Positions 43,832 to 52,361 of a stretch of DNA of 64,000 nucleotides are shown here, piece by piece; position 1 is the stretch's first letter, and every line of letters begins with the position of its first letter. Location: NCBI GenBank assembly GCA_963668535.1, contig OY764867.1:868001-932000 (forward strand), in the 5' to 3' direction. The notes beneath the pieces are model-generated. The model was not told where the DNA came from, searched no databases, and worked only from the letters and a program-made list of their open reading frames with translations. The translations under genes and the position numbers were made by a program. Origin of the DNA: F22 sp963668535. GTDB taxonomy: Bacteria; Bacteroidota; Bacteroidia; Bacteroidales; Bacteroidaceae.

Positions 43832-44436
43832 AATTCTTTTTCTTCGATGTAGTGATTGATTTTTTTGGCCAAAGCTGATTTGGCTCTTAGCAGTTGAGAA
43901 GATGATGTTTTTTCTTGAATTCCCATCATGGATGCCGCCTCCCGGTGGGAACATCCATCTAACAAGACTAAATTAATGACAGTACGATAGCCATCTGGTA
44001 ATTCGCTAATTAAGTCGATTAATTCGGTAACACTCATCTGATTAATGACAGATGAATCGGAATGCTCCTCTTCAAGATCTTGTAAGATATTGAAATCATC
44101 CTCTAAGCTATCAATTACCCATTTTTTTTGCCTACGTAAATACTGTAAGCATTCATTACGAGTTACTTGCTTTAACCAATTGCCTAAACTCCCGCTCTTT
44201 TGGTATTGGAACTTATCAATACAATCAAAGATATGTAAAAAGGCATCTTGAAGCATGTCTTCCGCTTCTGTTTTGTTACCTAAATACCGCAGACAAATGG
44301 CCATCAAAACCCCTGCATAACGAGTATACAATTCTTCTTGAGCCCGACGATTACGAGCCGCACAAGCTTGCGCAAGTGCGGCTTCAGTAAGGTCTGTTGA
44401 AAACGACATGCGACGTCGGGAAAAGAAATTACTCAT
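43828..44436 (-). CDS. ECF-type RNA polymerase sigma factor
   Basis: 202 residues with region 2 (EELYTRYAGVLMAICLRYLGN, AEDMLQDAFLHIF) and region 4 (LPDGYRTVINLVLLDGCSHREAASMMGI) of the sigma-70 extracytoplasmic family. It would redirect RNA polymerase to a small regulon, held in check by the membrane protein encoded next. The stop codon overlaps that gene's ATG (ATGA), the typical coupling of sigma and anti-sigma pairs. The first ~15 residues are not conserved and a start at the internal Met 10 is possible. Confidence 0.9.
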   Translation of the reverse strand: MSNFFSRRRMSFSTDLTEAALAQACAARNRRAQEELYTRYAGVLMAICLRYLGNKTEAEDMLQDAFLHIFDCIDKFQYQKSGSLGNWLKQVTRNECLQYLRRQKKWVIDSLEDDFNILQDLEEEHSDSSVINQMSVTELIDLISELPDGYRTVINLVLLDGCSHREAASMMGIQEKTSSSQLLRAKSALAKKINHYIEEKEL

Positions 44437-44450
44437 TATGTTGAAATAAG

Positions 44451-44561
44451 CTCTACTAGTTTGTGATATAGTTTATATAATACACACAAATATCAATCTG
44501 TGTCGTAAATGTATCATATTTCTTTTGATTGTCCAATTTTGATTCTAAGAAACTAGTAGAG
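44451..44561. repeat. 12-bp inverted repeat flanking an 87-bp intergenic segment
   Basis: CTCTACTAGTTT at 44451-44462 and its exact reverse complement AAACTAGTAGAG at 44550-44561, enclosing the region expected to hold the promoter of the sigma factor gene. Confidence 0.6.
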
Positions 44562-44590
44562 AACAGCTCTTAAACACACCTGACACTGGA

Positions 44591-45277
44591 CTAATTTTCA
44601 GTAGCCTTATCAAATGTATACTCTTGTACTTCTTCTTTGTTTATAGTATTTACAAGAATTTTCAACCCTTTCTTACCAGTGATAGTTGGATCTAAATCAC
44701 CTAACTTAAAACATACGACACCACCACTCATTGAACTAGAAGTTGTTGTACCATTGTTGTTCAAGCGCAATTCCAACACTGTGTAGTCGCCTTCTTCAGC
44801 TACATTAATTTTATTGACTACCAAATTTACTTTAGGAGTCGTAGACCCCTGAGGGAACTGGATTTGTGCATTAAAATAGCCTTTTGTAAGAGAAGAATAG
44901 TCTTTCAAGAGTAACAATTTATCATTACCTATTTCATCTTTATTTTCTGCTGTCAAATCCACAACATCCTTTGTCAAGATTTTATTCAATCCACGCAACT
45001 TGATGTTATAATTGTATCCCTGTACTGCTTCTTTCAAGTAGCTAAAACGGATCACTGCACGATCACCATCTTCCATTTGAAGTGTACCTAGCAAGGTCTC
45101 TCCAATATGATATGTCTTTTGATCATCTGTTTTAAAACTAATAGCTCCTTCTTGAGGAACAACCGCAGTTACAAGTGCAACATATGTTGGTTCTGAATCA
45201 CCATTATCACATGATTGTAACATAAATACTCCCATAAAAGCCATTACAAGGCTTGTCCATTTAATTAGATATTTCAT
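44591..45277 (-). CDS. NigD-like lipoprotein
   Basis: 228 residues with a lipoprotein signal (MAFMGVFMLQSCDNGDSEP, Cys about 23) followed by two small beta domains. The pattern resembles the NigD-like family of Bacteroides, first described beside nig genes linked to bacteriocin production. No catalytic motif is visible. It is likely anchored to the outer membrane, with an acidic stretch after the Cys that resembles a surface-export signal. The gene stands alone and its function is unknown. Confidence 0.72.
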   Translation of the reverse strand: MKYLIKWTSLVMAFMGVFMLQSCDNGDSEPTYVALVTAVVPQEGAISFKTDDQKTYHIGETLLGTLQMEDGDRAVIRFSYLKEAVQGYNYNIKLRGLNKILTKDVVDLTAENKDEIGNDKLLLLKDYSSLTKGYFNAQIQFPQGSTTPKVNLVVNKINVAEEGDYTVLELRLNNNGTTTSSSMSGGVVCFKLGDLDPTITGKKGLKILVNTINKEEVQEYTFDKATEN

Positions 45278-45431
45278 CGTTTCGAATAATTATTTAAATT
45301 TCACTTTGAATTGAGCAACTAGCCGGCCAAGTTATCCACATCTCATTATTATAATACAACGAAAAGACAATTACTGCATAAACAACCCCACAATCTATTT
45401 TATATTTTTCTTAAGATAGGACATCAGAGAG

Positions 45432-45462
45432 TTTGGAAATCAAATCATAATTCCTATTTTTG
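45432..45462 (+). promoter_or_regulatory. Consensus promoter of the bcp gene
   Basis: TTTG at 45432-45435, 19-bp spacer, TATTTTTG at 45455-45462, 63 bp before the ATG. Confidence 0.75.
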
Positions 45463-45525
45463 TATTCAGACCAATTTAAGTTTGGCTAATGAAAAACGAA
45501 ATTTAAATATAAAAGAAAAAACACT

Positions 45526-45993
45526 ATGATGGAAATTGGACAAAAAGCCCCAGAAATTTTAGGCATCAATGAAAACGGACAAGAAATAAAACTTAGTGAC
45601 TACACTGGACGTAAAGTCGTATTGTATTTCTATCCTAAAGATAACACCCCAGGATGTACATGGGAAGCACAGAATCTACGTGATCACTATGATGATTTAC
45701 GTAAAGCTGGCTACGAAATAATAGGTGTTAGTATCGATAGCGAGAAGTCGCATAAAAAGTTTATCGAAAAGCATGACTTACCTTTTTCTCTGGTTGCAGA
45801 TACAGAAAAAACATTGGTAGATCAATTTGGAGTATATGGAGAGAAAAAGATGTATGGTAAAACCTACATGGGAACTTTCCGTACTACATTTATCATTAAT
45901 GAAGAAGGCATTATCGAACGTATTATTGATTCCAAAAAGATAAAAGTTAAAGATCACGCAGCCCAAATTATATCTGGACAAGATAAAATATAA
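45526..45993 (+). CDS. bcp: Thioredoxin-dependent thiol peroxidase (Bcp/peroxiredoxin Q)
   Basis: 155 residues (or 154 if the second ATG is used). The peroxidatic cysteine is in DNTPGCTWEAQNLRDHY, with the Thr three residues before it, as in all peroxiredoxins. The resolving cysteine that sits five residues later in many Bcp proteins is absent (E-A-Q-N), so this would be a 1-Cys or atypical enzyme. It reduces hydrogen and organic peroxides. It has its own promoter and terminator. Confidence 0.92.
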   Translation: MMEIGQKAPEILGINENGQEIKLSDYTGRKVVLYFYPKDNTPGCTWEAQNLRDHYDDLRKAGYEIIGVSIDSEKSHKKFIEKHDLPFSLVADTEKTLVDQFGVYGEKKMYGKTYMGTFRTTFIINEEGIIERIIDSKKIKVKDHAAQIISGQDKI

Positions 45994-45994
45994 C

Positions 45995-46026
45995 AAAATC
46001 CCGAGTTTATTTTAACTCGGGATTTT
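45995..46026 (+). terminator. Intrinsic terminator of bcp
   Basis: Perfect 13-bp stem AAAATCCCGAGTT / AACTCGGGATTTT with a TATTTT loop, 1 bp after the stop codon. Confidence 0.88.
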
Positions 46027-46050
46027 ACAGCTATTGATAAAATAATTTTG

Positions 46051-46058
46051 TATATTTG
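46051..46058 (+). promoter_or_regulatory. Promoter -7 element (TATATTTG) of the AsmA-family gene
   Basis: Matches TAnnTTTG, 58 bp before the ATG at 46117. The -33 box is not consensus. Confidence 0.5.
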
Positions 46059-46116
46059 AAAGGAGAGTTGACAGTCAAAACTCTTTGTCATAATAGTATA
46101 CATTAATAAGAAAACA

Positions 46117-47946
46117 ATGAAGAGAATTTTACGTTTTATCGGTATTACACTAGTAGTCATCATACTAGCATTGGTTGCTCTTCCTTATGTGTTCCACAAT
46201 CAAATAAGACACTTAGTCAAAACAGAAGGCAACAAGATGATCAAAGGAGAATTTGATTTCAACAAATTACAAATCAGTTTCTTCAAACAATTTCCTCAAG
46301 TATCCATTGCTATGAATGGCTTTTGGCTACGTGGAGAAAATGAGTTTGCGCAAGATACTTTAGCTCAAATAGGGGAACTAAGTTTGACTGTTGATCTAAG
46401 TTCATTCTTTAGTAAACAATACAAAGTCAATGCAATTACTTTGAACGACGCAAAGTTTAAAGCAGTTGTAAACAAATCTGGAGTACCCAACTGGGATATT
46501 ATGGTCAATGACTCCACTGATACAAAATCATCTAAAGATACAATCACTATTTCCAAAAAAGAAACAGGCACATTCAACATTGCACTACAACGTGTACTGG
46601 TGAATAACTTGTCTGTTATATACAAAGATATGCAGGCTGGTTCATCACAAGCATATAAGGATATCAATATGGACTTGTCTGTGACACTTCAAAATGATCA
46701 CTACGCTTTACACAACAGTCATTTTGCGATGGGAAATCTGGGTGCAAACATAGACGGTTGGCTAGCATTCATTAGTGAAAAAGAGATGGACTTTGATGTA
46801 CAACTTGATACGGAAAAAGCAACTGTCAAAATAGATGGCATGCCTCAAGTACAGGTAGCAGCAACTACACTAAAGGCTACACCCACTTTAATTACTTTAC
46901 AACCTACTAAGATTAAAATTGGGGATTCGGATATGACGATTGACTGTACCATACACAATTTGATAAAGTACTTAAATCAGAATGGGGTATTAAAAGGAGA
47001 AATGAACTTACGCTCTACACGCCTCAATCTCAACCAATTCATTTCAGGTTCAGAACCTCAAAATACATCGGAAGAAGAAAAAAAGGGTGAAGCATCTAAA
47101 GACACGATGCAGGTTCTTGAAGTTCCCGAACGTATTGACTTCAAAATCAATGCTAACTGCCAAAAGATACTATTCCAAGATATCATTATGGAATCTCTTA
47201 AAGGGCAATTAGCTGCAAAAAATCGCACATTAGCAATGAAAGGTCTTGCGTTCAATACAATGATGGGAAGTGCTCAAATGGATGGTATTTACTCTACTAA
47301 AGACAAAAATGCTCCTCAAATAGCCGCCAATCTTCAACTTAAAGACATCAGCTTTTTAGAAGCTTACAAACAATCTGGGATCATTAAAAAAATGGCTCCT
47401 ATTTTTGAGCATACCGAAGGTAGTTTCTCTAGTGATATGAGTATAGACTTAAACTTCGACAAACATATGCAACCTGTCATGAATAGTGTAAACGGGAAGG
47501 GATATATCGAAGCGAAAGAATTACAAATAAAAAAGATAAACGTACTAACCAAAATAGCTGAAGTCACCAAAAAACCAGAGCTTGCTCAATTATCACCTAA
47601 AAATTTAAAAGTGAACTTTACAATTGATCATGGTGTGGTAACTACTCAACCATTTGATATTGAGCATGCTGAATATAAAATGACGATGAGTGGTAAGACA
47701 TCGCTTGATCAAAAGATTGATTACAATGCAATAATCCAACTACCCAAAGGGACTAAGATTGCAGGTTTAAATGAAGTAGGACTTAAAATTGAGGGTACTT
47801 TTGAAAAACCAAAAGTAAAAATTGACACCAAGAAAGCTGTCAACGAACTTCTAAATAACTTGCTTAAGAATAAATCAAAAAATAAAGATGATAAGGACAA
47901 AAGCGATATCGAAAAAGGAGTAGATTTGCTAAAAGGGCTATTCTAA
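46117..47946 (+). CDS. AsmA-family protein
   Basis: 609 residues with one N-terminal membrane helix (about 9-28) and a long periplasmic beta-rich chain. The start (FDFNKLQISFFKQFPQVSIAMNGFWLRG) and the C-terminal ITKKAVNELLNNLL-like helices resemble the AsmA/TamB/YhdP superfamily, bridge-like proteins linked to lipid transport between membranes. The tail is lysine- and aspartate-rich (KNKSKNKDDKDKSDIEKG) before a final hydrophobic patch. It is a single-gene unit. Lipid transfer is known for other members and only inferred here. Confidence 0.85.
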   Translation: MKRILRFIGITLVVIILALVALPYVFHNQIRHLVKTEGNKMIKGEFDFNKLQISFFKQFPQVSIAMNGFWLRGENEFAQDTLAQIGELSLTVDLSSFFSKQYKVNAITLNDAKFKAVVNKSGVPNWDIMVNDSTDTKSSKDTITISKKETGTFNIALQRVLVNNLSVIYKDMQAGSSQAYKDINMDLSVTLQNDHYALHNSHFAMGNLGANIDGWLAFISEKEMDFDVQLDTEKATVKIDGMPQVQVAATTLKATPTLITLQPTKIKIGDSDMTIDCTIHNLIKYLNQNGVLKGEMNLRSTRLNLNQFISGSEPQNTSEEEKKGEASKDTMQVLEVPERIDFKINANCQKILFQDIIMESLKGQLAAKNRTLAMKGLAFNTMMGSAQMDGIYSTKDKNAPQIAANLQLKDISFLEAYKQSGIIKKMAPIFEHTEGSFSSDMSIDLNFDKHMQPVMNSVNGKGYIEAKELQIKKINVLTKIAEVTKKPELAQLSPKNLKVNFTIDHGVVTTQPFDIEHAEYKMTMSGKTSLDQKIDYNAIIQLPKGTKIAGLNEVGLKIEGTFEKPKVKIDTKKAVNELLNNLLKNKSKNKDDKDKSDIEKGVDLLKGLF

Positions 47947-47961
47947 ACTTATAGGCCATCT

Positions 47962-48091
47962 AGCTGGGTAGTATATGAGAACATTCCGAGTAGTATATAA
48001 GCACGAGCTGGGAAGTATATAAGAGCGCGCTCTTATATACTTGCTAGGTAGGTTGTCAAGTATATGACAGCGCGCTCTTATATACTTGACA
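47962..48091. repeat. Cluster of AGTATATRA repeats with two long palindromes
   Basis: AGTATATRAGM-type units begin near 47970, 47990, 48014 and 48059. The third is part of a perfect 30-bp palindrome (48013-48042, centre CGCG). The fourth is part of a 38-bp imperfect palindrome (48054-48091) with perfect 12-bp outer arms TGTCAAGTATAT / ATATACTTGACA. Both share GCGCGCTCTTATATACTT. This accounts for most of the 311-base gap between 47946 and 48258; no gene is visible in it. Confidence 0.88.
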
Positions 48092-48184
48092 GCAAAGGGA
48101 CGCTGAACATGTTGATTGCTTAGTGTAGAAGCAACGTCATGATAGGGTATGGTTTAGCAGATGCTTACAACGAGTGATACAAAA

Positions 48185-48219
48185 AAAGAGCGACAAAACA
48201 CTTTGTTTTGTCGCTCTTT
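48185..48219 (-). terminator. Intrinsic terminator of guaB
   Basis: Perfect 16-bp stem (48185-48200 / 48204-48219) with a 3-base loop; on the minus strand a T-run follows. 38 bp after the guaB stop codon. Confidence 0.88.
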
Positions 48220-48257
48220 GTATATGCTAAATATAGAGCCTTCTACTCTATTTCAAA

Positions 48258-49733
48258 TTACTCAGGTCTACTATAATTTGGAGACTCACTAGTAATAGTG
48301 ACATCATGTGGATGACTTTCATTTACACCAGCATTGGTAATACGAGTAAATTTCGCTTCGTGAAGCTTTTCAATATCTGCCGCACCACAATATCCCATAC
48401 CAGCACGTAAGCCACCAATCAATTGGAATATCACTTCATACAAAGTACCTTTATATGGTACACGAGCAGCAATTCCTTCTGGTACAAGTTTTTTATTATC
48501 TGCTTGATCTGCTTGGAAATATCTATCTTTGGAACCATTCTCCATAGCTTCTAAAGATCCCATACCACGGTAGGCTTTGAATTTACGGCCATTAAAAATA
48601 ATTGTTTCACCAGGAGATTCTTCTGTTCCTGCTACAAGCGAACCAATCATCACACAAGTTCCACCTGCTGCTATTGCCTTCACGACATCACCTGAATAAC
48701 GTAAACCACCATCTGCAATCAATGGCACCCCCGTACCTTTTAGTGCTTTAGCCACATCGTACACTGCTGACAACTGTGGAACTCCCACACCAGCCACAAC
48801 ACGAGTAGTACAAATAGACCCTGGGCCGATGCCAACTTTTACGCCGTCAGCCCCAGCATCAACTAGATACTTAGCCGCTTCAGCCGTAGCAATATTACCG
48901 ACAACAATATCAACATGTGTATAGCGCTTTTTAGCTTCTTTCAAAATACCCACGACACCTTTAGAATGTCCGTGAGCTGTATCAATAACAAGCGCATCAA
49001 CACCTGCATCTACTAAAGCATCCATTCTTTCAAATGTATTGGCAGTTACACCAACACCTGCTGCTACACGCAAACGACCTTTACTATCTTTGCAAGCCAT
49101 TGGTTTATCCTTGGCTTTAGTAATGTCTTTATATGTAACAAGTCCAATCAACTTGTTGTTTTTATCAACAACTGGAAGTTTTTCGATCTTATATTCCTGA
49201 AGAATATCTGCAGCAGTCTCAAGGTCAGTACTTTGGTCTGTTGTAACTAAGTTCTCCTTAGTCATAACTTCTTCAATCTTGCGATTCATGTCGCGTTGGA
49301 AACGTAAATCACGATTAGTAACAATACCAATAAGATATCCTTGATCATCAACCACTGGAATACCACCGATTTTATACTCAGCCATCATAAGGAGAGCATC
49401 ACCCACAGTTTTATACGCTTTGATAGTTACTGGGTCATAGATCATACCGTTCTCTGCACGCTTCACTGTGGCCACCATCTTCGCTTGTTCAGCAATAGAC
49501 ATGTTTTTATGAATAACACCTATACCACCTTCACGAGCGATAGCAATAGCCATTGTAGCTTCAGTTACGGTATCCATAGCAGCCGTTACAAAAGGAACCT
49601 TTAGTTCAATATTACGTGAGAATTTTGTAGTCAGATTGACTTCGTGCGGAAGCACTTCAGAATAAGCAGGAATCAATAGGACGTCATCATAAGTGAGCCC
49701 GTCCATAGCAATCTTTTCAGCAATAAATGACAT
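48258..49733 (-). CDS. guaB: Inosine-5'-monophosphate dehydrogenase
   Basis: 491 residues with a (beta/alpha)8 barrel interrupted by two CBS domains (about 95-210). The catalytic cysteine is in GPGSICTTRVVAG, and the flap region EGIAARVPYKG is present. The enzyme oxidises IMP to XMP with NAD, the committed step to GTP. The N-terminus MSFIAEKIAMDGLTYDDVLLIPAYSEVLP is normal. It has a consensus promoter and a strong terminator, so it is a single-gene unit here. Confidence 0.98.
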   Translation of the reverse strand: MSFIAEKIAMDGLTYDDVLLIPAYSEVLPHEVNLTTKFSRNIELKVPFVTAAMDTVTEATMAIAIAREGGIGVIHKNMSIAEQAKMVATVKRAENGMIYDPVTIKAYKTVGDALLMMAEYKIGGIPVVDDQGYLIGIVTNRDLRFQRDMNRKIEEVMTKENLVTTDQSTDLETAADILQEYKIEKLPVVDKNNKLIGLVTYKDITKAKDKPMACKDSKGRLRVAAGVGVTANTFERMDALVDAGVDALVIDTAHGHSKGVVGILKEAKKRYTHVDIVVGNIATAEAAKYLVDAGADGVKVGIGPGSICTTRVVAGVGVPQLSAVYDVAKALKGTGVPLIADGGLRYSGDVVKAIAAGGTCVMIGSLVAGTEESPGETIIFNGRKFKAYRGMGSLEAMENGSKDRYFQADQADNKKLVPEGIAARVPYKGTLYEVIFQLIGGLRAGMGYCGAADIEKLHEAKFTRITNAGVNESHPHDVTITSESPNYSRPE

Positions 49734-49764
49734 ATCTGTTTTGAGTTTATGATTTTATTGCACG

Positions 49765-49795
49765 CAAATATACAAACTATTTTTTCCTCCACAAA
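49765..49795 (-). promoter_or_regulatory. Consensus promoter of guaB
   Basis: On the minus strand TTTG (49795-49792), 19-bp spacer, TATATTTG (49772-49765), 31 bp before the ATG. Confidence 0.75.
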
Positions 49796-49892
49796 GCAAC
49801 GAAGAAAAAGAATTCACAAACCATGCAAAAAAGGAATAAATGTCTAATTAAAAAAGAGGAAACATCTTCTAGATGTTTCCTCTAATCTACTG

Positions 49893-49965
49893 AGCGAAAG
49901 ACGGGATTCGAACCCGCGACCCTAACCTTGGCAAGGTTATGCTCTACCAACTGAGCTACTTTCGC
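49893..49965 (-). tRNA. tRNA-Gly (anticodon GCC), second copy of the cluster
   Basis: 73 nt on the minus strand. Acceptor arms GCGAAAG / CTTTCGC, D-arm TAGCTCAGTTGGTAGAGCA, anticodon arm AACC-TTGCCAA-GGTT (GCC) and T-arm GCGGGTTCGAATCCCGT. CCA is not encoded. Identical in sequence to the copy at 50121-50193. Confidence 0.96.
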
Positions 49966-50003
49966 AACATATTATAAACCCTTTAAATTGTCTAATATTT
50001 AAG

Positions 50004-50087
50004 TGAAGAGGAGGAGACTCGAACTCCCACGGCTGTTAAGCCACTACCCCCTCAAAGTAGCGCGTCTACCGATTCCGCCACCTCTCC
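50004..50087 (-). tRNA. tRNA-Leu (anticodon GAG)
   Basis: 84 nt on the minus strand. Acceptor GGAGAGG pairs with CCTCTTC (one G-U), a class II long variable arm is present, and the T-loop is TTCGAGT. Anticodon stem CTACT/GGTAG with loop TTGAGGG gives GAG, reading CUC and CUU. CCA is not encoded. Confidence 0.93.
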
Positions 50088-50120
50088 TTTCCAAAATATT
50101 TGTGTATATTATACACCTTG

Positions 50121-50193
50121 AGCGAAAGACGGGATTCGAACCCGCGACCCTAACCTTGGCAAGGTTATGCTCTACCAACTGAGCTACTTTCGC
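50121..50193 (-). tRNA. tRNA-Gly (anticodon GCC), first copy of the cluster
   Basis: Same 73-nt sequence as 49893-49965, transcribed first. A consensus promoter lies 11 bp upstream, so the Gly-Leu-Gly cluster is probably one transcript. Confidence 0.96.
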
Positions 50194-50203
50194 ATTGCGA
50201 GTG

Positions 50204-50234
50204 CAAAGGTAGCTATTTTTCGATTAGGTGCAAA
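50204..50234 (-). promoter_or_regulatory. Consensus promoter of the tRNA cluster
   Basis: On the minus strand TTTG (50234-50231), 19-bp spacer, TACCTTTG (50211-50204). It overlaps the end of the preceding 103-residue gene (stop at 50238). Confidence 0.75.
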
Positions 50235-50237
50235 TTT

Positions 50238-50549
50238 CTATGCTTCTTTTTTGAGAAAAAAGTATTTCTGCCCTAATACAATTGAAGTTTCTATGACAAT
50301 TGGGGTACTTATCCAAACAGTATTCGCTAATTCTGTTGTAAAAGGCGAAATTGTAAACACCACTTTATCCGACCATTGCAAAGGCAAACTATATACCGAT
50401 AAAGGGGCATGTCGTTCACCAAGCAAATCAGACACAGCACAATGAACATCAATAACAGCTTGTGGGTGCATCACTGTTATATCATTGGTCGCATCAATAA
50501 TAAGTGAAGCTGCAATACGTACATGAGGAGATTTATTGTCTGACTTCAT
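50238..50549 (-). CDS. Small protein of unknown function downstream of the DUF4296 gene
   Basis: 103 residues with no signal peptide, no membrane helix and no motif I recognise. It reads as a mixed alpha/beta chain (SLIIDATNDITVMHPQAVID and PIVIETSIVLGQKYFFLKKE). Its start codon at 50549 overlaps the end of the DUF4296 gene by 17 bases, and the same order continues lspA-DUF4296. It is therefore probably translated from the same transcript. The overlap and intact frame support a real gene; function is not assignable. Confidence 0.6.
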   Translation of the reverse strand: MKSDNKSPHVRIAASLIIDATNDITVMHPQAVIDVHCAVSDLLGERHAPLSVYSLPLQWSDKVVFTISPFTTELANTVWISTPIVIETSIVLGQKYFFLKKEA

Positions 50550-51603
50550 CTTCCCTCTTCTTCAAGTTCTGCAACTGACGCTGTTCCAAAGGCGATAAAC
50601 GTTTGGGTGGGTTTTTAGGTTTCTTTATTTCAGTGTGTACCTTTGATGCAGCTTTTATTGAATCTTTTTTAGCTTGAATTCTCTGACTAATAAGTTGTAG
50701 TGAATCTGCTATTTGTTTTGCTTGTTCACTTGATTGATGTAAGCGTATTAATTGCACACTATCCACAAACATTGCGGGACGGAATAAACCTAGTCGAGAA
50801 AAATAGACAAAACCCTTAACCGTTCTTAAACGCCCTAAATCATTTGCTTGAAGCTTAATATTATACCAACCTGTTGTATCAATCTGAACTGCCTTGGCAA
50901 TATTTCGATGTGGGTATTGCATCTCCAACTGCATTACTGCATAAGGGTTGTACTTTGGATAAATAGTGTCCACTAATACACTGTCTATACTCAGACTATC
51001 ATTCACTTTTATAGTAATGGTATCTCTTGGAATATATTTAATAGGAGACACACTATCTTTATGCAATACAACAGCATGTACTCGCCACCACATTGAATCT
51101 TTATCAGCAAAGTTACCATCTGTTGAAAAACTAAATGACAATTTATTTTCTGCAGGGGTACTGCTCATTAGTAAGTTTCTTTGGAGATACCACACATCAA
51201 TACTATCCCCCTTTAAAGACTTCTGTGGTATATGAGTACGTAATGCTACCAACTTGTTAAGTGCCGATTGCTGTTCTCGAATACGCTTATCGACATGACG
51301 ATAAATAGTAGTATAAGTATCTAGATGACGTGTATACCAAGCTACTGAGCTATCAAATTGTGCCTCAGTAACTCCATATTTTTCTAGCACATAATCAATG
51401 TATAAATCACGATCATAAGATTTCTCAGAACGCTTGATCTCTCCCAAAGCCTTTGCTTTGTGATAATCAAAAAGTAACTCCTCCATTTGCCCTTCTGTTA
51501 GTACACCTTCTGGTGCTTTAACAGCACAACTAACTAGAAGCAACAAAACCCCAGCAATAGCCAGGGCACGATTAAACATACTCTTTATTATTAATTTAAT
51601 CAT
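50533..51603 (-). CDS. DUF4296-domain lipoprotein
   Basis: About 356 residues from the ATG at 51603. Earlier in-frame ATG 51636 would overlap lspA, and 51579 (MFNRALAIAG) is a third option. The lipobox is LLLVSCAVKAP. Residues about 30-115 fit DUF4296 (LTEGQMEELLFDYHKAKALGE and VLEKYGVTEAQFDSSVAWYTRH). A beta-rich middle and a long charged C-terminal tail (SLQLISQRIQAKKDSIKAA, then KKPKNPPKRLSPLEQRQ) follow. It lies directly after lspA, the signal peptidase that would process it. No function is known. Confidence 0.78.
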   Translation of the reverse strand: MIKLIIKSMFNRALAIAGVLLLLVSCAVKAPEGVLTEGQMEELLFDYHKAKALGEIKRSEKSYDRDLYIDYVLEKYGVTEAQFDSSVAWYTRHLDTYTTIYRHVDKRIREQQSALNKLVALRTHIPQKSLKGDSIDVWYLQRNLLMSSTPAENKLSFSFSTDGNFADKDSMWWRVHAVVLHKDSVSPIKYIPRDTITIKVNDSLSIDSVLVDTIYPKYNPYAVMQLEMQYPHRNIAKAVQIDTTGWYNIKLQANDLGRLRTVKGFVYFSRLGLFRPAMFVDSVQLIRLHQSSEQAKQIADSLQLISQRIQAKKDSIKAASKVHTEIKKPKNPPKRLSPLEQRQLQNLKKREDEVRQ

Positions 51604-51619
51604 AGCTGTTTTTATCAAT

Positions 51620-52294
51620 CTAGACTTTCGTCTCACTTTTTTTATTAGCTGCCTTGTTTTCAGATTTAGAAGAAGTATCTAATAATTTTTGTAAGTACTT
51701 ACTATAAAAAAGGAGTAAAGCTATAATACCACAACTAATAGATGCATCTGCAAAATTAAAAATGGGACTAAAGAAAATAAAATGATTTCCGCCAATCACA
51801 GGCAACCAGCTAGGCCAATTCCAAGATATTAAAGGGAAATAAAACATATCTACAACTTTTCCAAAAAGAGGAGCTGCATATCCCCCACCAACTGGCAGAA
51901 AAGTAGCCACTGTATCGCGCGTACTCTCACTAAACAACCATCCATAGCAGAGACTATCTACAATATTGCCTGCTGCACCAGCAACTATGAATGAAAGACA
52001 GGCTACAAATCCCCACTTCATACCACGGCGGATATAAATAATCAACCATCTAACCAACCAAAAAACAGCAACTATACGCAATAATGAAAGAAATATTTTA
52101 CTGATAAACTCCATCCCAAAAGCCATACCATTGTTTTCTACGAAGTAAATTTGAAACCAATCGTCAAATACAATAATACGATCATACAAACTAAAGTTTA
52201 GCTTTACCCAAACTTTTATGATTTGATCAATAATCAGCACCAAAGCGATGATTAGTATAGCCATTTGGCCACGGGAGATTCCTTTTTTTTGCAT
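51620..52294 (-). CDS. lspA: Lipoprotein signal peptidase (signal peptidase II)
   Basis: 224 residues from the ATG at 52294 (MQKKGISRGQMAIL); a longer frame to 52345 has no conserved residues. Four membrane helices are predicted, and the two catalytic aspartates lie in GNIVDS and FNFADASI. VENNGMAFG is also family-typical. It removes lipoprotein signal peptides after diacylation. It is longer than the E. coli enzyme (164 residues) because of an insertion before the second Asp and a lysine-rich C-terminal tail, as in other Bacteroidetes. Confidence 0.93.
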   Translation of the reverse strand: MQKKGISRGQMAILIIALVLIIDQIIKVWVKLNFSLYDRIIVFDDWFQIYFVENNGMAFGMEFISKIFLSLLRIVAVFWLVRWLIIYIRRGMKWGFVACLSFIVAGAAGNIVDSLCYGWLFSESTRDTVATFLPVGGGYAAPLFGKVVDMFYFPLISWNWPSWLPVIGGNHFIFFSPIFNFADASISCGIIALLLFYSKYLQKLLDTSSKSENKAANKKSETKV

Positions 52295-52361
52295 ATTGTT
52301 TATATCTGATACCTCACACCGTATAAGTGTGAAATGATGGGGCATACCTTATTTACATATA

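Noticed and set aside
43832..43954. Longer N-terminus for the beta-barrel fusion protein
   Set aside because: This part lies within the sigma factor gene; the ATGA overlap at 43828-43831 gives the natural start.
49893..50193. Direct repeat of 73 bp considered as a mobile or attachment site
   Set aside because: Both copies are complete tRNA-Gly genes of one cluster. No integrase or element is nearby.
50167..50445. 92-codon frame on the + strand across the tRNA-Gly promoter
   Set aside because: It overlaps a tRNA, its promoter and a better-supported minus-strand gene.
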